Shown in pieces: positions 29,586 to 39,485 of a stretch of 64,000 bases of DNA. Source of the DNA: Acinetobacter sp. ANC 4204 (GTDB lineage: Bacteria; Pseudomonadota; Gammaproteobacteria; Pseudomonadales; Moraxellaceae); the NCBI RefSeq assembly GCF_002135205.1, contig NZ_NEFZ01000005.1:1-64000 (forward strand), in the 5' to 3' direction. Below the pieces are notes generated by a model. That model was not told where the DNA came from. It was given only the letters and a program-made list of their open reading frames with translations, and made no database searches. Position numbers and translations under genes: made by a program. Each line of letters opens with the position of its first letter. The first letter of the stretch is position 1.

Positions 29586-30236
29586 TTAGTTATTTGGCTC
29601 ACGTTTTAAAGTATATGCCCGCTCTAACTTTGGAAAACCACGTGCATACAACTTTTGGTTATTTTCATCTAAATTATTACTTTTATTCAAATCCATCTGT
29701 AGAGTCTGTGCATCAATCACTCGATAATAGAAATTCAGGCCTTCCTTACGATGCACAATCAGCTCGGTCCGTTCTTTGTCCATGGTCCACGTATCACGGC
29801 GATAATTTAAGTGTGTAAAACCTGGCCGTTGTTTTTCAGAAAAAACCTTCCCTAAACGAACAATACTGCGGTGTACAGTACCATCGGGCAAAAAATTCAG
29901 AATAAAATCAGCTTTCCCTGTTTCACATGGGAAAAAATAGCCATCACATTGAATTTGTGTACGATAACGGCCGATAAACTGCTGCTCACGAATGTCAAGC
30001 TTACGCGGTGCATAATCTGAGTCATCCTGCATGGTGGCGCGTCCAGCGACTTCCGTCAGCTTTTTACCGGAATGTTCATTCTTAGCAGGTGTATCTTTCA
30101 TGCTGGTAGGCTCATGTTGCTGTGATGCCTCGGAATGCCCATTATCACAACCAAATAGCGATACACCAATAAGCCCCACCACGATTCCTCGTCGTAATAT
30201 AGCCATTACCCCTTGATGTTCTGGTTTTAAGTTCAT
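29586..30236 (-). CDS. Putative lipoprotein, function unknown
   Basis: 216 residues. A signal peptide ends in the lipobox VSLFGC near residue 30, so it should be lipid-anchored. The mature part starts with a charged, Ser/His-rich linker and continues into a domain with KLDIREQQFIGRYRTQIQCDG at its start (only partly quoted) and a second Cys pair (CDGYFFPC) that may form a disulfide. I do not recognise the domain; it may bind or sense something in the periplasm. The start at 30236 is preceded by a G-rich stretch; an alternative ATG at 30206 would give a shorter signal peptide. Confidence 0.7.
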   Translation of the reverse strand: MNLKPEHQGVMAILRRGIVVGLIGVSLFGCDNGHSEASQQHEPTSMKDTPAKNEHSGKKLTEVAGRATMQDDSDYAPRKLDIREQQFIGRYRTQIQCDGYFFPCETGKADFILNFLPDGTVHRSIVRLGKVFSEKQRPGFTHLNYRRDTWTMDKERTELIVHRKEGLNFYYRVIDAQTLQMDLNKSNNLDENNQKLYARGFPKLERAYTLKREPNN

Positions 30237-30509
30237 TCCACACTCACCACATCAACGTGATTTATTTCCATACAAATCATGAGTTTCTATTCCAACCATT
30301 CACTATACTTAACACTTAATTCGTTTTCATGGCTAAAGCTGAATACATAAGCGCGGGACATTTTAATCCGTATAAAACCCAAGCTTTTCGTAAGTTACAT
30401 AACTTTACTTTTTAATTGCCTCCAGCACCTTTAAAAACGTATTTGTGTCACCATTTTTAAAGTATGAGTTCATCAAGTAACTCACATTTTATATTTTAAG
30501 GAGACCTAG

Positions 30510-30785
30510 ATGGCCAATGTTGGTTTATATCGCTCTAACCGCTCAAACATGATTGCTGGTGTGATGGGTGGTATTGCTGAACGTTTTGGTTGGAACGCAA
30601 ATTTACTTCGTATTGTTTTCATCACCATTTCACTATTGAGTGCCGCATTCCCTGGAATTTTGGTTTATCTCATCCTTTGGTTAGTGATGCCGAAACAAAA
30701 AGACTATATTGAGCACTCTCCACAGGCTCAAGCTGGTTATCACAATACAATGCGTACCGTTAACCCAGATCATCGCAACCCATAA
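30510..30785 (+). CDS. PspC-domain protein
   Basis: A 91-residue small membrane protein. It shows the PspC pattern: LYRSNRSNMIAGVMGGIAERFGW, then a hydrophobic segment ending in YLILWLVMP. PspC proteins take part in phage-shock type envelope stress responses, but no pspA, pspB or pspF gene is nearby. A GGAG site precedes the ATG. Confidence 0.85.
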   Translation: MANVGLYRSNRSNMIAGVMGGIAERFGWNANLLRIVFITISLLSAAFPGILVYLILWLVMPKQKDYIEHSPQAQAGYHNTMRTVNPDHRNP

Positions 30786-30830
30786 ACGCTGTCTTTCGTC
30801 TCAAAAAAGTTTCTTTTTATGCTACGACAT

Positions 30831-30859
30831 CTTCCCCCAAAGTGTCGTAGCTTTTTTTT
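30831..30859 (+). terminator. Terminator of the PspC-domain gene
   Basis: GCTACGACA (30831-30839) and TGTCGTAGC (30843 to 30851) form the stem and T8 follows immediately. The stem can be extended inward by CTT/AAG. Confidence 0.85.
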
Positions 30860-30879
30860 GCCTACAACATTCACACGAC

Positions 30880-31971
30880 TTAGCGATGCTGCAATTGGCG
30901 GTATAAGGCTGCAATCATATCTGCTCGGCTAATAATACCAACCAAGACTTTGTTTTCAACCACAGGGATATAGTTAAAAGAACGCTCAACAAAGTAAGGA
31001 ATTAAATCTTGCAGTGCTTGATCTGGCTGTACGGTCACCACTTGACGACTCATAATATGCTTCACCTGATCTTGCCAAGATGTACGTAAGTCTGTCGCCT
31101 TCTGGAACCACTCCACGACCTCATATAAAGCCAAGGTACCGCATAAATGTCCTGCACGATTCAACACTGGCAAACTCATTAAATTAATCTGTTTAAATTT
31201 ATCTAGAGCAACCTGAATATCTTCATCATCGTATAAGCACAGTACATCCTTACTCATAATGTCCTGACAACGTAAGTCTATCTGAAAACGCGTATCCGCT
31301 TGAGCTTGGGCCTTTAAAATCAATTTTTGTAAATCATATTCACTAATGTCGAGTAACTGTGTTTCTTTCGCTAAAACGCGATGAATATCCTCGGGTTGGA
31401 TCGTCACTTTCTGAGTTGGTGTTGGATCTTTGGAGCGCCGATTAAGCTGGGTCGCAACTTGCGGATATTGACGCCCAATTAAACGATTAAAGACAACTGC
31501 AATGCACAGCAATACCCCAGAATTAAGCAATACAGGATAAGCAATAAAATAATATCCTAACTGATGTACTACATCTCCCCCCAAAACAGCAGTGATTGCT
31601 ACAGCACCACTTGGCGGATGTAATGAGTCTGTCGTCATCATTAAAAAAATAGATAATGCAACAGCAATACTAAATGCTTCCGTTAAATTGGGAATATAGA
31701 GTGCGCAACTGACCCCAATAATACCCGCAATAATATTGCCAACAACCATATTCCAAGGCTGAGCCAAAGGACTGGCAGGCACAGCAAAAAGCAGTACAGA
31801 AGATGCTCCCATCGGTGCGATATACCATGCATTAATTCCCCCCAACACCCACCAACTGATAAGCGAAGACAAGGCTAAACCCAATAATGCACCCAGACCA
31901 CAGAGCATTCTTTCCTTTAGCGGTAACACTTTAAAATTCGGTTTTAAGGTATTTAACCATTCAAGTTGCAT
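30880..31971 (-). CDS. HPP-family membrane protein with C-terminal CBS pair
   Basis: 363 residues. An N-terminal HPP domain with four to five membrane segments holds the signature PMGASSVLLFAVPASPLAQPWN and LHPPSGAVA. A C-terminal pair of CBS domains follows (DIMSKDVLCLYDDEDIQVAL and VKHIMSRQVVTVQPDQAL regions). HPP proteins have been linked to nitrite transport in chloroplasts and cyanobacteria; CBS pairs bind adenosine nucleotides. The real substrate here is unknown. An in-frame GTG at 32004 is also possible; the ATG at 31971 gives the more typical N-terminus. Confidence 0.82.
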   Translation of the reverse strand: MQLEWLNTLKPNFKVLPLKERMLCGLGALLGLALSSLISWWVLGGINAWYIAPMGASSVLLFAVPASPLAQPWNMVVGNIIAGIIGVSCALYIPNLTEAFSIAVALSIFLMMTTDSLHPPSGAVAITAVLGGDVVHQLGYYFIAYPVLLNSGVLLCIAVVFNRLIGRQYPQVATQLNRRSKDPTPTQKVTIQPEDIHRVLAKETQLLDISEYDLQKLILKAQAQADTRFQIDLRCQDIMSKDVLCLYDDEDIQVALDKFKQINLMSLPVLNRAGHLCGTLALYEVVEWFQKATDLRTSWQDQVKHIMSRQVVTVQPDQALQDLIPYFVERSFNYIPVVENKVLVGIISRADMIAALYRQLQHR

Positions 31972-32355
31972 ATGAAACACAGCCACCCTTCTATTTTTTC
32001 GCACTCAACTGGTGCAAAATTATACGTGGTCTCACCAATAAGATGCATCTATTTTACATCTTATTTTTATGAGTAATTCTGCTGAATTCTTTAGTGAACG
32101 TATTGCTGTAACTGCACAACCCGGTCAGCATCACTTCATTATAACAACACCGATAAATACCATTAGATTGAAATAATGAAAGTCAGCTTTGTCCTCAATA
32201 TCATGTGTATTCTCATTGTTTCTCTTTTTGTATATTGATGCCTTATTTAGACTACTTTCAAGCATTGCAATAACACACCCTCATGTGCTATTTCATAACG
32301 TAATAGTTTGCTACTTTAAGTGCCAATCTAACTATAAAATCATAATCAGGCCAAC
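31972..32355. other. Intergenic region upstream of the HPP-CBS gene
   Basis: About 380 bases between divergent genes. A 35-codon reading frame begins at an ATG at 32069, but it has no ribosome site and I do not call it. No hairpin stands out. Confidence 0.4.
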
Positions 32356-32841
32356 ATGAAATCCATTACTAAAAAGCTCTTTCAACCACTACAACAAACG
32401 AAAAAGGGAATAACAGCAAATTTATTCCTCGCCCCCATTGGTGGACTACCAGCTACTTGTATGGCTACATTGATTATTGCAATCATGAGTGGTCAGGTGA
32501 CCAACGCCAAAATTTTGCTGTATCTATTTATGATGATTCTTCCTGCTTTTTTATTCTATTTATGTTTTTTCTATACCCCCTATCTTCTGCTCTTTTTAGT
32601 ATTACAGCATTTTCATAAATTCAATCTCTTCAATATAGGGTTGGCAACGCTATTCGGCTTCCTCAGCTTTTATTACATTTCTTATCCCCATCGTTTTTTA
32701 GATGTATTTACCCTAACAGTGTTAGTCTTATTTTTCATTTTACCCACAGCTGTTTTTTTTGTTTTCCTCAGCTTAAAAAGCCATAAACAAATCATGGAGG
32801 AAAAAAGTAACCTTCGCCAAAAACCTAAAGATAATCACTAA
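32356..32841 (+). CDS. Small integral membrane protein, unknown
   Basis: 161 residues with about four hydrophobic segments and a charged C-terminal tail ([21 protein letters not shown]). I do not recognise the family. The ribosome site is weak. It ends about 100 bases before glyQ and runs in the same direction. Membrane location is clear, function is not. Confidence 0.6.
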   Translation: MKSITKKLFQPLQQTKKGITANLFLAPIGGLPATCMATLIIAIMSGQVTNAKILLYLFMMILPAFLFYLCFFYTPYLLLFLVLQHFHKFNLFNIGLATLFGFLSFYYISYPHRFLDVFTLTVLVLFFILPTAVFFVFLSLKSHKQIMEEKSNLRQKPKDNH

Positions 32842-32938
32842 AATTACTATTCTGTATTTTGCACAGAAACTTTGCCACTCCCACCTAAAATCCTTATACT
32901 TAGAACCAATTTTTTCTTATATTTATAATGGATGCTGC

Positions 32939-33928
32939 ATGAGTCGCGCCATATCGCATATTGATACATTCCAAGGCTTAATTCTTGCCTTACAAAACTA
33001 CTGGGCTGAACAAGGTTGTGTGATTTTACAACCTTACGATATGGAAATGGGTGCAGGGACATTCCACACTGCAACATTCTTACGCGCACTTGGGCCTGAA
33101 ACTTGGAACGCAGCATACGTTCAACCCTCACGTCGCCCTAAAGATGGTCGTTATGGCGAAAACCCAAACCGTTTACAACACTATTACCAGTTCCAAGTAG
33201 TACTGAAACCCAACCCAGACAATATCCAGCAACTGTATCTAGACTCATTAAAAGCCATTGGTATTGATACCCTGACCCACGACATCCGTTTTGTCGAAGA
33301 CAACTGGGAATCTCCAACGCTCGGTGCATGGGGCTTAGGTTGGGAAGTTTGGCTCAACGGTATGGAAGTGACTCAGTTTACCTACTTCCAACAAGTCGGT
33401 GGTGTTGAATGCTACCCAGTGACGGGTGAAATCACTTACGGTCTTGAACGTTTAGCAATGTACCTACAAGGTGTCGATTCCGTTTACGATCTGGTTTGGA
33501 CCAAAGGTCAATTCGGTACTGTGACTTATGGCGATGTATTCCATCAAAATGAAGTTGAGCAATCGACCTATAACTTTGAATATGCCAACGTTGAAAAAAT
33601 GTTTGAATTATTCGATTTCTATGAAGCAGAGGCAACTCGCTTAATGGAAGCTGAACTTCCACTTCCTGCCTATGAACAAGTGATTAAAGCGTCACACAGC
33701 TTTAACTTACTCGATGCACGCGGTGCGATTTCTGTAACTGAGCGTCAACGTTATATTTTACGTGTACGTACTTTGGCGCGCTCTATTGCGCAAAGTTATG
33801 TGGCGGCTCGTGCCAAACTTGGTTTCCCAATGGCAGAACCACATTTACGTGATGAAGTTTTAGCTCAATTGAAAGCTCAGGTTGAAGCGGAAGCGGCTCA
33901 AGCAGAAAAATCAGCGGAGAACAAATAA
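32939..33928 (+). CDS. glyQ: Glycine-tRNA ligase alpha subunit
   Basis: The catalytic class II subunit that activates glycine and charges tRNA-Gly with GlyS. The 329 residues begin near [18 protein letters not shown] and carry the GlyQ-type motif 2 region [20 protein letters not shown]. The C-terminus is slightly extended and Ala/Glu-rich. Its stop codon overlaps the glyS start by one base (TAATG). Confidence 0.97.
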   Translation: MSRAISHIDTFQGLILALQNYWAEQGCVILQPYDMEMGAGTFHTATFLRALGPETWNAAYVQPSRRPKDGRYGENPNRLQHYYQFQVVLKPNPDNIQQLYLDSLKAIGIDTLTHDIRFVEDNWESPTLGAWGLGWEVWLNGMEVTQFTYFQQVGGVECYPVTGEITYGLERLAMYLQGVDSVYDLVWTKGQFGTVTYGDVFHQNEVEQSTYNFEYANVEKMFELFDFYEAEATRLMEAELPLPAYEQVIKASHSFNLLDARGAISVTERQRYILRVRTLARSIAQSYVAARAKLGFPMAEPHLRDEVLAQLKAQVEAEAAQAEKSAENK

Positions 33929-35997
33929 TGTCTAAACATACCGTTTTATTTGAACTTGGCTGTGAAGAACTTCCCCCAAAAAGCTTAAAAACTTTACGTG
34001 ATGCATTGCAAGCTGAAACCATCAAAGGCTTAAAAGATGCAGGCTTGGCTTTTGATTCTATCGAAGCCTATGCAGCACCGCGCCGTTTGGCATTGAAAAT
34101 TATCAATGTCGATGCTGCGCAAGCAGATACGCAAAAACGCTTTGATGGTCCTGCTGTACAAGCAGCTTATGATGCCGAAGGTAAGCCAACCAAAGCACTT
34201 GAAGGCTTTATGCGTGGTCAAGGCATTACTGCGGATCAAGTTTCAACTTTCCAAGCAGGTAAAGTTGAAAAAGTTTGCTACTTAAAAGATGTCAAAGGCC
34301 AAAGTCTTGACGTTTTACTGCCACAAATTTTACAAACTGCACTGGATAATCTTCCAATTGCAAAACGTATGCGTTCTGCGGCAAGCCGTACTGAATTCGT
34401 TCGTCCTGTAAAATGGGTGGTATTACTAAAAGATAACGATGTGGTTGATGCAACAATTCAAGATCACAAAGCAGCGAATGTGACTTATGGTCATCGTTTC
34501 CATGCGCCTGAAGCGATTACTTTAGCCAATGCTGATGCTTACTTAGATGCACTTCGTGCGGCAAAAGTTGTGGCGAATTTTGAAGAGCGTCAAGCGATCA
34601 TAGATCAACAAGTTAAAGCGCTTGCGGATGAAGTCAATGCGATTGCGATTGTGCCTGCGGACCTTCGTGACGAAGTAACGGCATTGGTTGAATGGCCTGT
34701 TGCGCTTCGTGCAAGCTTTGAAGAGCGTTTCCTTGCTGTGCCTCAAGAAGCGCTGATTACCACCATGCAAGACAATCAGAAGTATTTCTGTTTGGTGAAT
34801 AGCGATAACAAATTACAGCCTTATTTCATCACCGTTTCAAATATTGAGTCTAAAGATCCGACTCAAATTATTGAAGGAAATGAGAAAGTTGTACGCCCTC
34901 GTTTGTCTGATGCTGAATTCTTCTTCTTACAAGACCAAAAGCAACCGCTTGCATCTCGTAAAGAAAAACTCGCCAATATGGTTTTCCAAGCACAGTTAGG
35001 TACGTTATGGAATAAATCTGAACGTATTGCTAAATTGGCTGTGGCTTTATCTGCAATCACAGGGGCAAATCCTGCCGATGCTGAAAAAGCAGCACTTCTT
35101 GCAAAGTGTGATTTAACTTCTGAATTGGTGGGAGAATTCCCAGAGCTTCAAGGGATTGCGGGCACTTATTATGCGCGTATTGAAGGCGAGAATGATGAAG
35201 TTGCTGAAGCTTTAGGTGAGCAATATTTACCTAAATTTGCTGGTGATGTTTTACCACAAACTAAAACAGGTACTACGATTGCCCTTGCGGATCGTTTAGA
35301 TACGCTGACAGGTATTTTCGGTATTGGTCAAGCACCTACAGGTTCGAAAGACCCGTTTGCACTGCGTCGTTCTGCGATTGGTATTTTGCGTTTAGTGACT
35401 GAAAACAATCTTGATGTTTCAATTGAAGAACTCATCAAGTTGGCTTTGGCAGCTTATGGCAATGTATTGAAAGACCATGACAAGACTTTAGCGGATGCGG
35501 TTGCATTCCTTGAAGGTCGTTACCGTGCAAAATATGAAGACCAAGGCGTTGCTGTTGATGTGATCCAAGCAGTTCAAGCACTTTCTCCAAAATCACCTCT
35601 TGATTTTGATAAGCGTGTGACTGCGGTGAACCATTTCCGTAGTTTGCCTGAAGCAGCTGCTTTGGCTGCTGCGAATAAGCGTGTTGCCAATATTTTAGCG
35701 AAAGAAGCCACACCGACTGGTGAAATTGTTGAATCTAAATTGATTGAAGATGCTGAAAAAGCACTTTGTGCAGAGATTCAAGCAATTCTGCCTGTGGTTC
35801 AACCGCTTTTGGCTGCGAAAGACTACACAGAAGCACTTTCTAAATTAGCTGCACTTCGTGCGCCAATTGATGCTTTCTTTGATGGCGTTATGGTGATGGC
35901 AGATGATAGCGACTTGAAAGCAAACCGTTTACGTTTACTGGCTCAGTTACGTAACTTGTTTACCAGTGTTGCAGATATTTCGGTGTTGCAGCACTAA
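33928..35997 (+). CDS. glyS: Glycine-tRNA ligase beta subunit
   Basis: Binds tRNA-Gly and supports the alpha subunit. The 689 residues begin with the typical [14 protein letters not shown] and contain the family segments PMRWxxL-like [22 protein letters not shown] (partly quoted), a central HD-like domain ([16 protein letters not shown]) and [17 protein letters not shown]. The C-terminus holds the anticodon-binding DALR domain. Co-transcribed and translationally coupled with glyQ. Confidence 0.96.
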   Translation: MSKHTVLFELGCEELPPKSLKTLRDALQAETIKGLKDAGLAFDSIEAYAAPRRLALKIINVDAAQADTQKRFDGPAVQAAYDAEGKPTKALEGFMRGQGITADQVSTFQAGKVEKVCYLKDVKGQSLDVLLPQILQTALDNLPIAKRMRSAASRTEFVRPVKWVVLLKDNDVVDATIQDHKAANVTYGHRFHAPEAITLANADAYLDALRAAKVVANFEERQAIIDQQVKALADEVNAIAIVPADLRDEVTALVEWPVALRASFEERFLAVPQEALITTMQDNQKYFCLVNSDNKLQPYFITVSNIESKDPTQIIEGNEKVVRPRLSDAEFFFLQDQKQPLASRKEKLANMVFQAQLGTLWNKSERIAKLAVALSAITGANPADAEKAALLAKCDLTSELVGEFPELQGIAGTYYARIEGENDEVAEALGEQYLPKFAGDVLPQTKTGTTIALADRLDTLTGIFGIGQAPTGSKDPFALRRSAIGILRLVTENNLDVSIEELIKLALAAYGNVLKDHDKTLADAVAFLEGRYRAKYEDQGVAVDVIQAVQALSPKSPLDFDKRVTAVNHFRSLPEAAALAAANKRVANILAKEATPTGEIVESKLIEDAEKALCAEIQAILPVVQPLLAAKDYTEALSKLAALRAPIDAFFDGVMVMADDSDLKANRLRLLAQLRNLFTSVADISVLQH

Positions 35998-36021
35998 GCT
36001 GAATGATTGAAATAAAATTTA

Positions 36022-36048
36022 AACCCTGCTAGAAATAGCGGGGTTTTA
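36022..36048 (+). terminator. glyQS terminator
   Basis: AACCCTGCTA (36022-36031) pairs with TAGCGGGGTT (36036-36045), including one G-T pair, around GAAA and is followed by T. It ends about 18 bases before the next start codon, so the downstream gene probably needs its own promoter or read-through. Confidence 0.8.
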
Positions 36049-36064
36049 CTTATTTAGATCAAAC

Positions 36065-37351
36065 ATGAAAATAGAAAAACGAAAACTTACATATTTTATT
36101 AATGGTACAAAATTTATTGATTTGGATTGTCTAGGCTATGCAGTACAGCAAAAACTTTTTAACAGCTCATCCTATCAATATTTATTAAAATCACATAAAA
36201 AGAAAGGAGATAAAGCTAATCTTATTTCTCTAAAGGTTTTTCAAGAGATTTTAAGAAAACACTCTAAGAAACAACCATGCTGGTGTTTATCAGGTTTAAA
36301 TTTTATTGATTGTCATTTCAATAAAGAAAAAAAAGTAAAAATGACACATAATGAAATTTATAACTTAATGAAGAGTAATTTTTCATATCGCGGATGCCTC
36401 CATAAAAATGTTTCCAATTGCTCAGATTTAATTATCAAGGCTCATTCCATTTCCAAAAAAGGCTCGTTAGAATACATTAGCGTCGATCAACATGTGTATG
36501 GTATGAAATTTGACTTTAATGGATTTAATTTTTCAAAAATAGGTATAAGAAACGCTTCAACATTTACTGGTTTTTGCAAAAAACATGATGAAATTCTATT
36601 CTCTTCATTTGAAAAAAATGATTTTCAAAAAACTTCTAAACAGCTATTTGATCTTTCTTACCGCGCTATTTGCATTGAATATCATTCAATGCAATCCATA
36701 GTAAATCTACTAACTTTATTAAAAAAGAATATTGATAATTCACTAGATACTCAAACACAAATAAGTCGTCAAATTGGCATTAACAGCCAAATATTTTTTT
36801 ATGAACTCGGAATAAAATATAGCAACTACTATAAAGAAAAAATGGAAATACTTTATAAAAATGCATCACATGAAGACCTACTAGAACATTATATTTTTGA
36901 ACTATCTGATGGTTATCCTAAATTTCAGAGTAGCAGTTGTTTTAATCCAAATTTTGATTTAGACGGCAATATACTTCAAAATTTAGATGACCCACATACC
37001 CGATCAAAAAATCTATTTGTAAATTGCCTAACTTTTAACAACCGTGGTTATCTGATTTTAAGTTGGTTTTATGAAAATCATGACTTTGGGGAGAAAATAA
37101 TTAACTCAATAATTAATGATCCAGAGAAAATTGAAGATAAACTTTTTACACTCATATTCTTATATGTACATAACACTTTTGCTTCCCCTAAATGGTATGA
37201 AGAATTAACTGATGACCAAGTAGAAAAAATAAAATTATTGCAAGATTTCTGGATTGAAACTGATAATTTTAATTCAAATATGATTTGCTCCAACTTTGAT
37301 TCGATAAAAGTAGAACAACATTATTTATTCAGAAAAAATCCAACTGACTAG
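36065..37351 (+). CDS. Unrecognised AT-rich protein with a Cys/His cluster
   Basis: 428 residues; I cannot place it in a family with confidence. The N-terminal 100 residues are basic. A central block looks like a metal-binding site: C111-x7-C119-x7-H127 (in IKAHSISKKGSLEYI), H143, and FTGFC171-x2-H174-D. This resembles a treble-clef or HNH-like arrangement, but no known signature fits exactly. After it comes SKQLFDLSYRAICIEY and a mostly helical C-terminal half without membrane segments. Base composition is much more AT-rich than glyS just upstream, with many AAA/ATT/TTT codons, which suggests recent gain. No ribosome site precedes the ATG, and there is no obvious partner gene. A nuclease or defence role is possible but unproven. 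Confidence 0.75.
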   Translation: MKIEKRKLTYFINGTKFIDLDCLGYAVQQKLFNSSSYQYLLKSHKKKGDKANLISLKVFQEILRKHSKKQPCWCLSGLNFIDCHFNKEKKVKMTHNEIYNLMKSNFSYRGCLHKNVSNCSDLIIKAHSISKKGSLEYISVDQHVYGMKFDFNGFNFSKIGIRNASTFTGFCKKHDEILFSSFEKNDFQKTSKQLFDLSYRAICIEYHSMQSIVNLLTLLKKNIDNSLDTQTQISRQIGINSQIFFYELGIKYSNYYKEKMEILYKNASHEDLLEHYIFELSDGYPKFQSSSCFNPNFDLDGNILQNLDDPHTRSKNLFVNCLTFNNRGYLILSWFYENHDFGEKIINSIINDPEKIEDKLFTLIFLYVHNTFASPKWYEELTDDQVEKIKLLQDFWIETDNFNSNMICSNFDSIKVEQHYLFRKNPTD

Positions 37352-37427
37352 TGATATAAGTCACTCTAGCCAACCCCTCCCCAATTCCCTATACTCAACT
37401 TAACAACTCGCAACAAGAACGAACCTT

Positions 37428-37817
37428 ATGAAATTAAAAACTGTACTTTTCGCTACTTTTGCTACCCTTTCTATTACAGCATGTACATCTCAACCAACGA
37501 TTCCACAGTTGACAGCGGGTGTATTACAAGAAGTCCAAGACATTGAAGTCTATCCAGACACAACCAATAACAAAGCAAAACTGACCAAATTTGAAGACAA
37601 ATGTGTCATCGAATTTACGGGCAACCTCAAAGCAGGCAAAGTCGTAGAACAGTGGGCGTTCCGTGACTACACCCTCATCACAGGTGGTTCAGCAACCTTT
37701 GCACTCGATGGTACAAGCACAGCAACCAAATTTGAATTACACGATGCAGAAGTACAGAAAAACTTCCTCGCACTACGTAATCACTTTGCAAAAGAAGCCC
37801 TAGCGCAATGTAACTAA
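37428..37817 (+). CDS. Small putative lipoprotein, unknown
   Basis: 129 residues. The signal peptide MKLKTVLFATFATLSITAC ends in a lipobox (ITAC, Cys19). The mature domain is about 110 residues with two further Cys (KFEDKC, LAQC) that could form a disulfide. No family recognised. It is preceded by an AT-rich gap after the unrecognised AT-rich gene, and followed by a hairpin. Confidence 0.72.
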   Translation: MKLKTVLFATFATLSITACTSQPTIPQLTAGVLQEVQDIEVYPDTTNNKAKLTKFEDKCVIEFTGNLKAGKVVEQWAFRDYTLITGGSATFALDGTSTATKFELHDAEVQKNFLALRNHFAKEALAQCN

Positions 37818-37824
37818 GCAAATC

Positions 37825-37853
37825 GTCATCACTGGTACAACATCAGTGATGAC
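37825..37853 (+). terminator. Hairpin after the small lipoprotein gene
   Basis: Arms GTCATCACTG (37825-37834) and CAGTGATGAC (37844-37853), 10 bp with a 9-base loop. Only a mixed CT tract follows, so it is a weak terminator at best. Confidence 0.5.
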
Positions 37854-38116
37854 TACTCTCAAAAATCTATTGCATCGTGTCTTTTTACTTCAATATCAGT
37901 CTCTATATTCTTTACATTTAAAACAACGACTACGCATAAATTTACATAATTTTAATCAATTAACCGAACAACACAATTTTCAGCCCAGTGTTCATGCGCT
38001 GTTGCCGCATTGTGCGACTTTCATATCAAACGCTATTTTTGAGCTCATTTCTGTCTATGATGACTGCTGTTCTGAACTCCTCATCGGGTTCTGTCATAAG
38101 AGGTAGAAAATCAAAG

Positions 38117-38638
38117 ATGAAAGTTTTAACAAAAACACTCACCGCTTCGGCTTTAACCACTGCACTTTTAGCCTCCACTTCCCTATTTGCAAATACCACA
38201 GCCAATACATCGGCCAATGTTCAAGTTCAAACCTCGCAGCCAAGCGTATTGCAAAACTTAAAACATGATGTCAAACATGCCGCGCATGCAACAGGTGAAA
38301 CGGTTGAACAAGGTGTCGACAAAACCAAAGCATTCAGCAAAGAAAAATGGCAAGACACCAAAGAATTTTCAGCCGAAAAATCTGCTGTCGTAAAAGATAA
38401 GGCTGGTGACGTTAAACAGTCTGTTGAGCACAACACCAAAAAAAGTGGTCACTATATAGCGGATAAAGCGAAACAAGGCCAACAAGCGACCAAACAAAAA
38501 TGGCAGGAAACTAAGCAGGCTGTCAGTGGTCAACCCAAACGTGCTGACTTAAATGGGCAAGCTCAGCTCCAAGTAGACACGCCTGTCGCTAAAGCCAAAG
38601 TCGGTTCATCTGCGGATGCTGCCGTTGGCGCGCAGTAA
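38117..38638 (+). CDS. Exported amphipathic-repeat protein (LEA/apolipoprotein-like)
   Basis: 173 residues from the chosen ATG. The signal peptide (MKVLTKTLTASALTTALLAS, cleavage near LFA-NTT) is followed by a Lys/Glu/Ala-rich amphipathic helix with repeated short units (for example GVDKTKAFSKEKW, KEFSAEKSAVVKDKAG, VKQSVEHNTKK) and a QETKQAVSGQP tail. No Cys. The composition is like LEA or CsbD-like stress proteins. Function unknown; envelope protection is only a guess. The gene at 38805 encodes a related product. Confidence 0.72.
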   Translation: MKVLTKTLTASALTTALLASTSLFANTTANTSANVQVQTSQPSVLQNLKHDVKHAAHATGETVEQGVDKTKAFSKEKWQDTKEFSAEKSAVVKDKAGDVKQSVEHNTKKSGHYIADKAKQGQQATKQKWQETKQAVSGQPKRADLNGQAQLQVDTPVAKAKVGSSADAAVGAQ

Positions 38639-38662
38639 AAGTTAAACTCCTCCAGAGTTGAG

Positions 38663-38689
38663 AGAGCCCACATGCTGGGCTCTTTTTTC
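38663..38689 (+). terminator. Terminator after the 38117 gene
   Basis: AGAGCCCA (38663-38670) and TGGGCTCT (38676-38683) with a 5-base loop, followed by T6. Confidence 0.85.
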
Positions 38690-38804
38690 GCTATAGACAT
38701 TTGCACACTACGCTTATTTACAACCAAGCACATGAAATTCACACAAAGAGGCTTTATGCTAAAACGCTGATTTATGCACGATAGCCCAAGAGGTACACTG
38801 CTCT

Positions 38805-39368
38805 ATGAACATGATGAAAACAACACTCTTCTGCACTCTTTTAATGACAACAGCAGGTGTATGGGCACAAACAGAAACCACTACTCAGCAAGCACAAAAG
38901 CCTATTACACCTTATGGTAAAAACCCCAACATCTTTCACGTTTGGGCTTATAAAACTCAAGAAGGTGTGATTAACACGGCGGAAAAAGTCGGTACTGCAA
39001 CAGAAAAAGGCATCCAAAAAATTCGCCCTTCTGCACACAAAGCCTTGGACAGCGCAAAAACCATCACCAACAACACCGCAGAACAAGCCAAAGAAACAGG
39101 ACAACAAGTTACCCAAAATGTGAATAAAAAGTTGCATGAAACCAAGCAAGTGATCACTGGTCAAACGGATCAACCCGCTCCCATTTACCAAGGCAGCTTG
39201 AGTCAACCTTCATCTGCACCCGTAGATGCTCCTGCGGTTCAAGCGCCTTCAGTCTCATCTCCACAACCTGTCACACCTCAAACAGTAAATGAACCTACGA
39301 TTATCCAAGCACCATCTTCCTTTACACCTGCTCAAGCAGAAGAAGAAATTAAAGTGACTAAGCTTTAA
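38805..39368 (+). CDS. Exported amphipathic-repeat protein, paralogue of the 38117 product
   Basis: 187 residues. A signal peptide (MNMMKTTLFCTLLMTTAGVWAQ, partly quoted, cleavage near VWA-QT) precedes a helix rich in TAEKVGTATEKG-type units, then a HETKQVITGQTDQP segment that closely mirrors QETKQAVSGQP of the upstream gene. The C-terminal third is Pro/Ala/Ser/Val-rich. The shared tail and adjacent placement suggest a tandem duplication. Function unknown. Confidence 0.7.
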   Translation: MNMMKTTLFCTLLMTTAGVWAQTETTTQQAQKPITPYGKNPNIFHVWAYKTQEGVINTAEKVGTATEKGIQKIRPSAHKALDSAKTITNNTAEQAKETGQQVTQNVNKKLHETKQVITGQTDQPAPIYQGSLSQPSSAPVDAPAVQAPSVSSPQPVTPQTVNEPTIIQAPSSFTPAQAEEEIKVTKL

Positions 39369-39374
39369 TGAAAA

Positions 39375-39400
39375 AAAAGCCCATCAGTTGATGGGCTTTT
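39375..39400. terminator. Terminator after the 38805 gene
   Basis: Arms AAAAGCCCATCA (39375-39386) and TGATGGGCTTTT (39389-39400). The flanking A run and T run allow action on both strands. Confidence 0.85.
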
Positions 39401-39485
39401 GACTAAAAAACAAAAAAACTTTTGAAGTTATTGAGCTTAGGCTCTAGCATCGACCTATAAAAGCCACATAATCATAAAAATTTTC

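Noticed and set aside
32069-32176. 35-codon frame upstream of the 32356 gene
   Set aside because: It has no ribosome site and no sign of selection visible in a single sequence.
37846-38106. 86-residue frame upstream of the 38117 gene
   Set aside because: It overlaps the hairpin after the lipoprotein gene and has no ribosome site or domain. I treat the region as leader.
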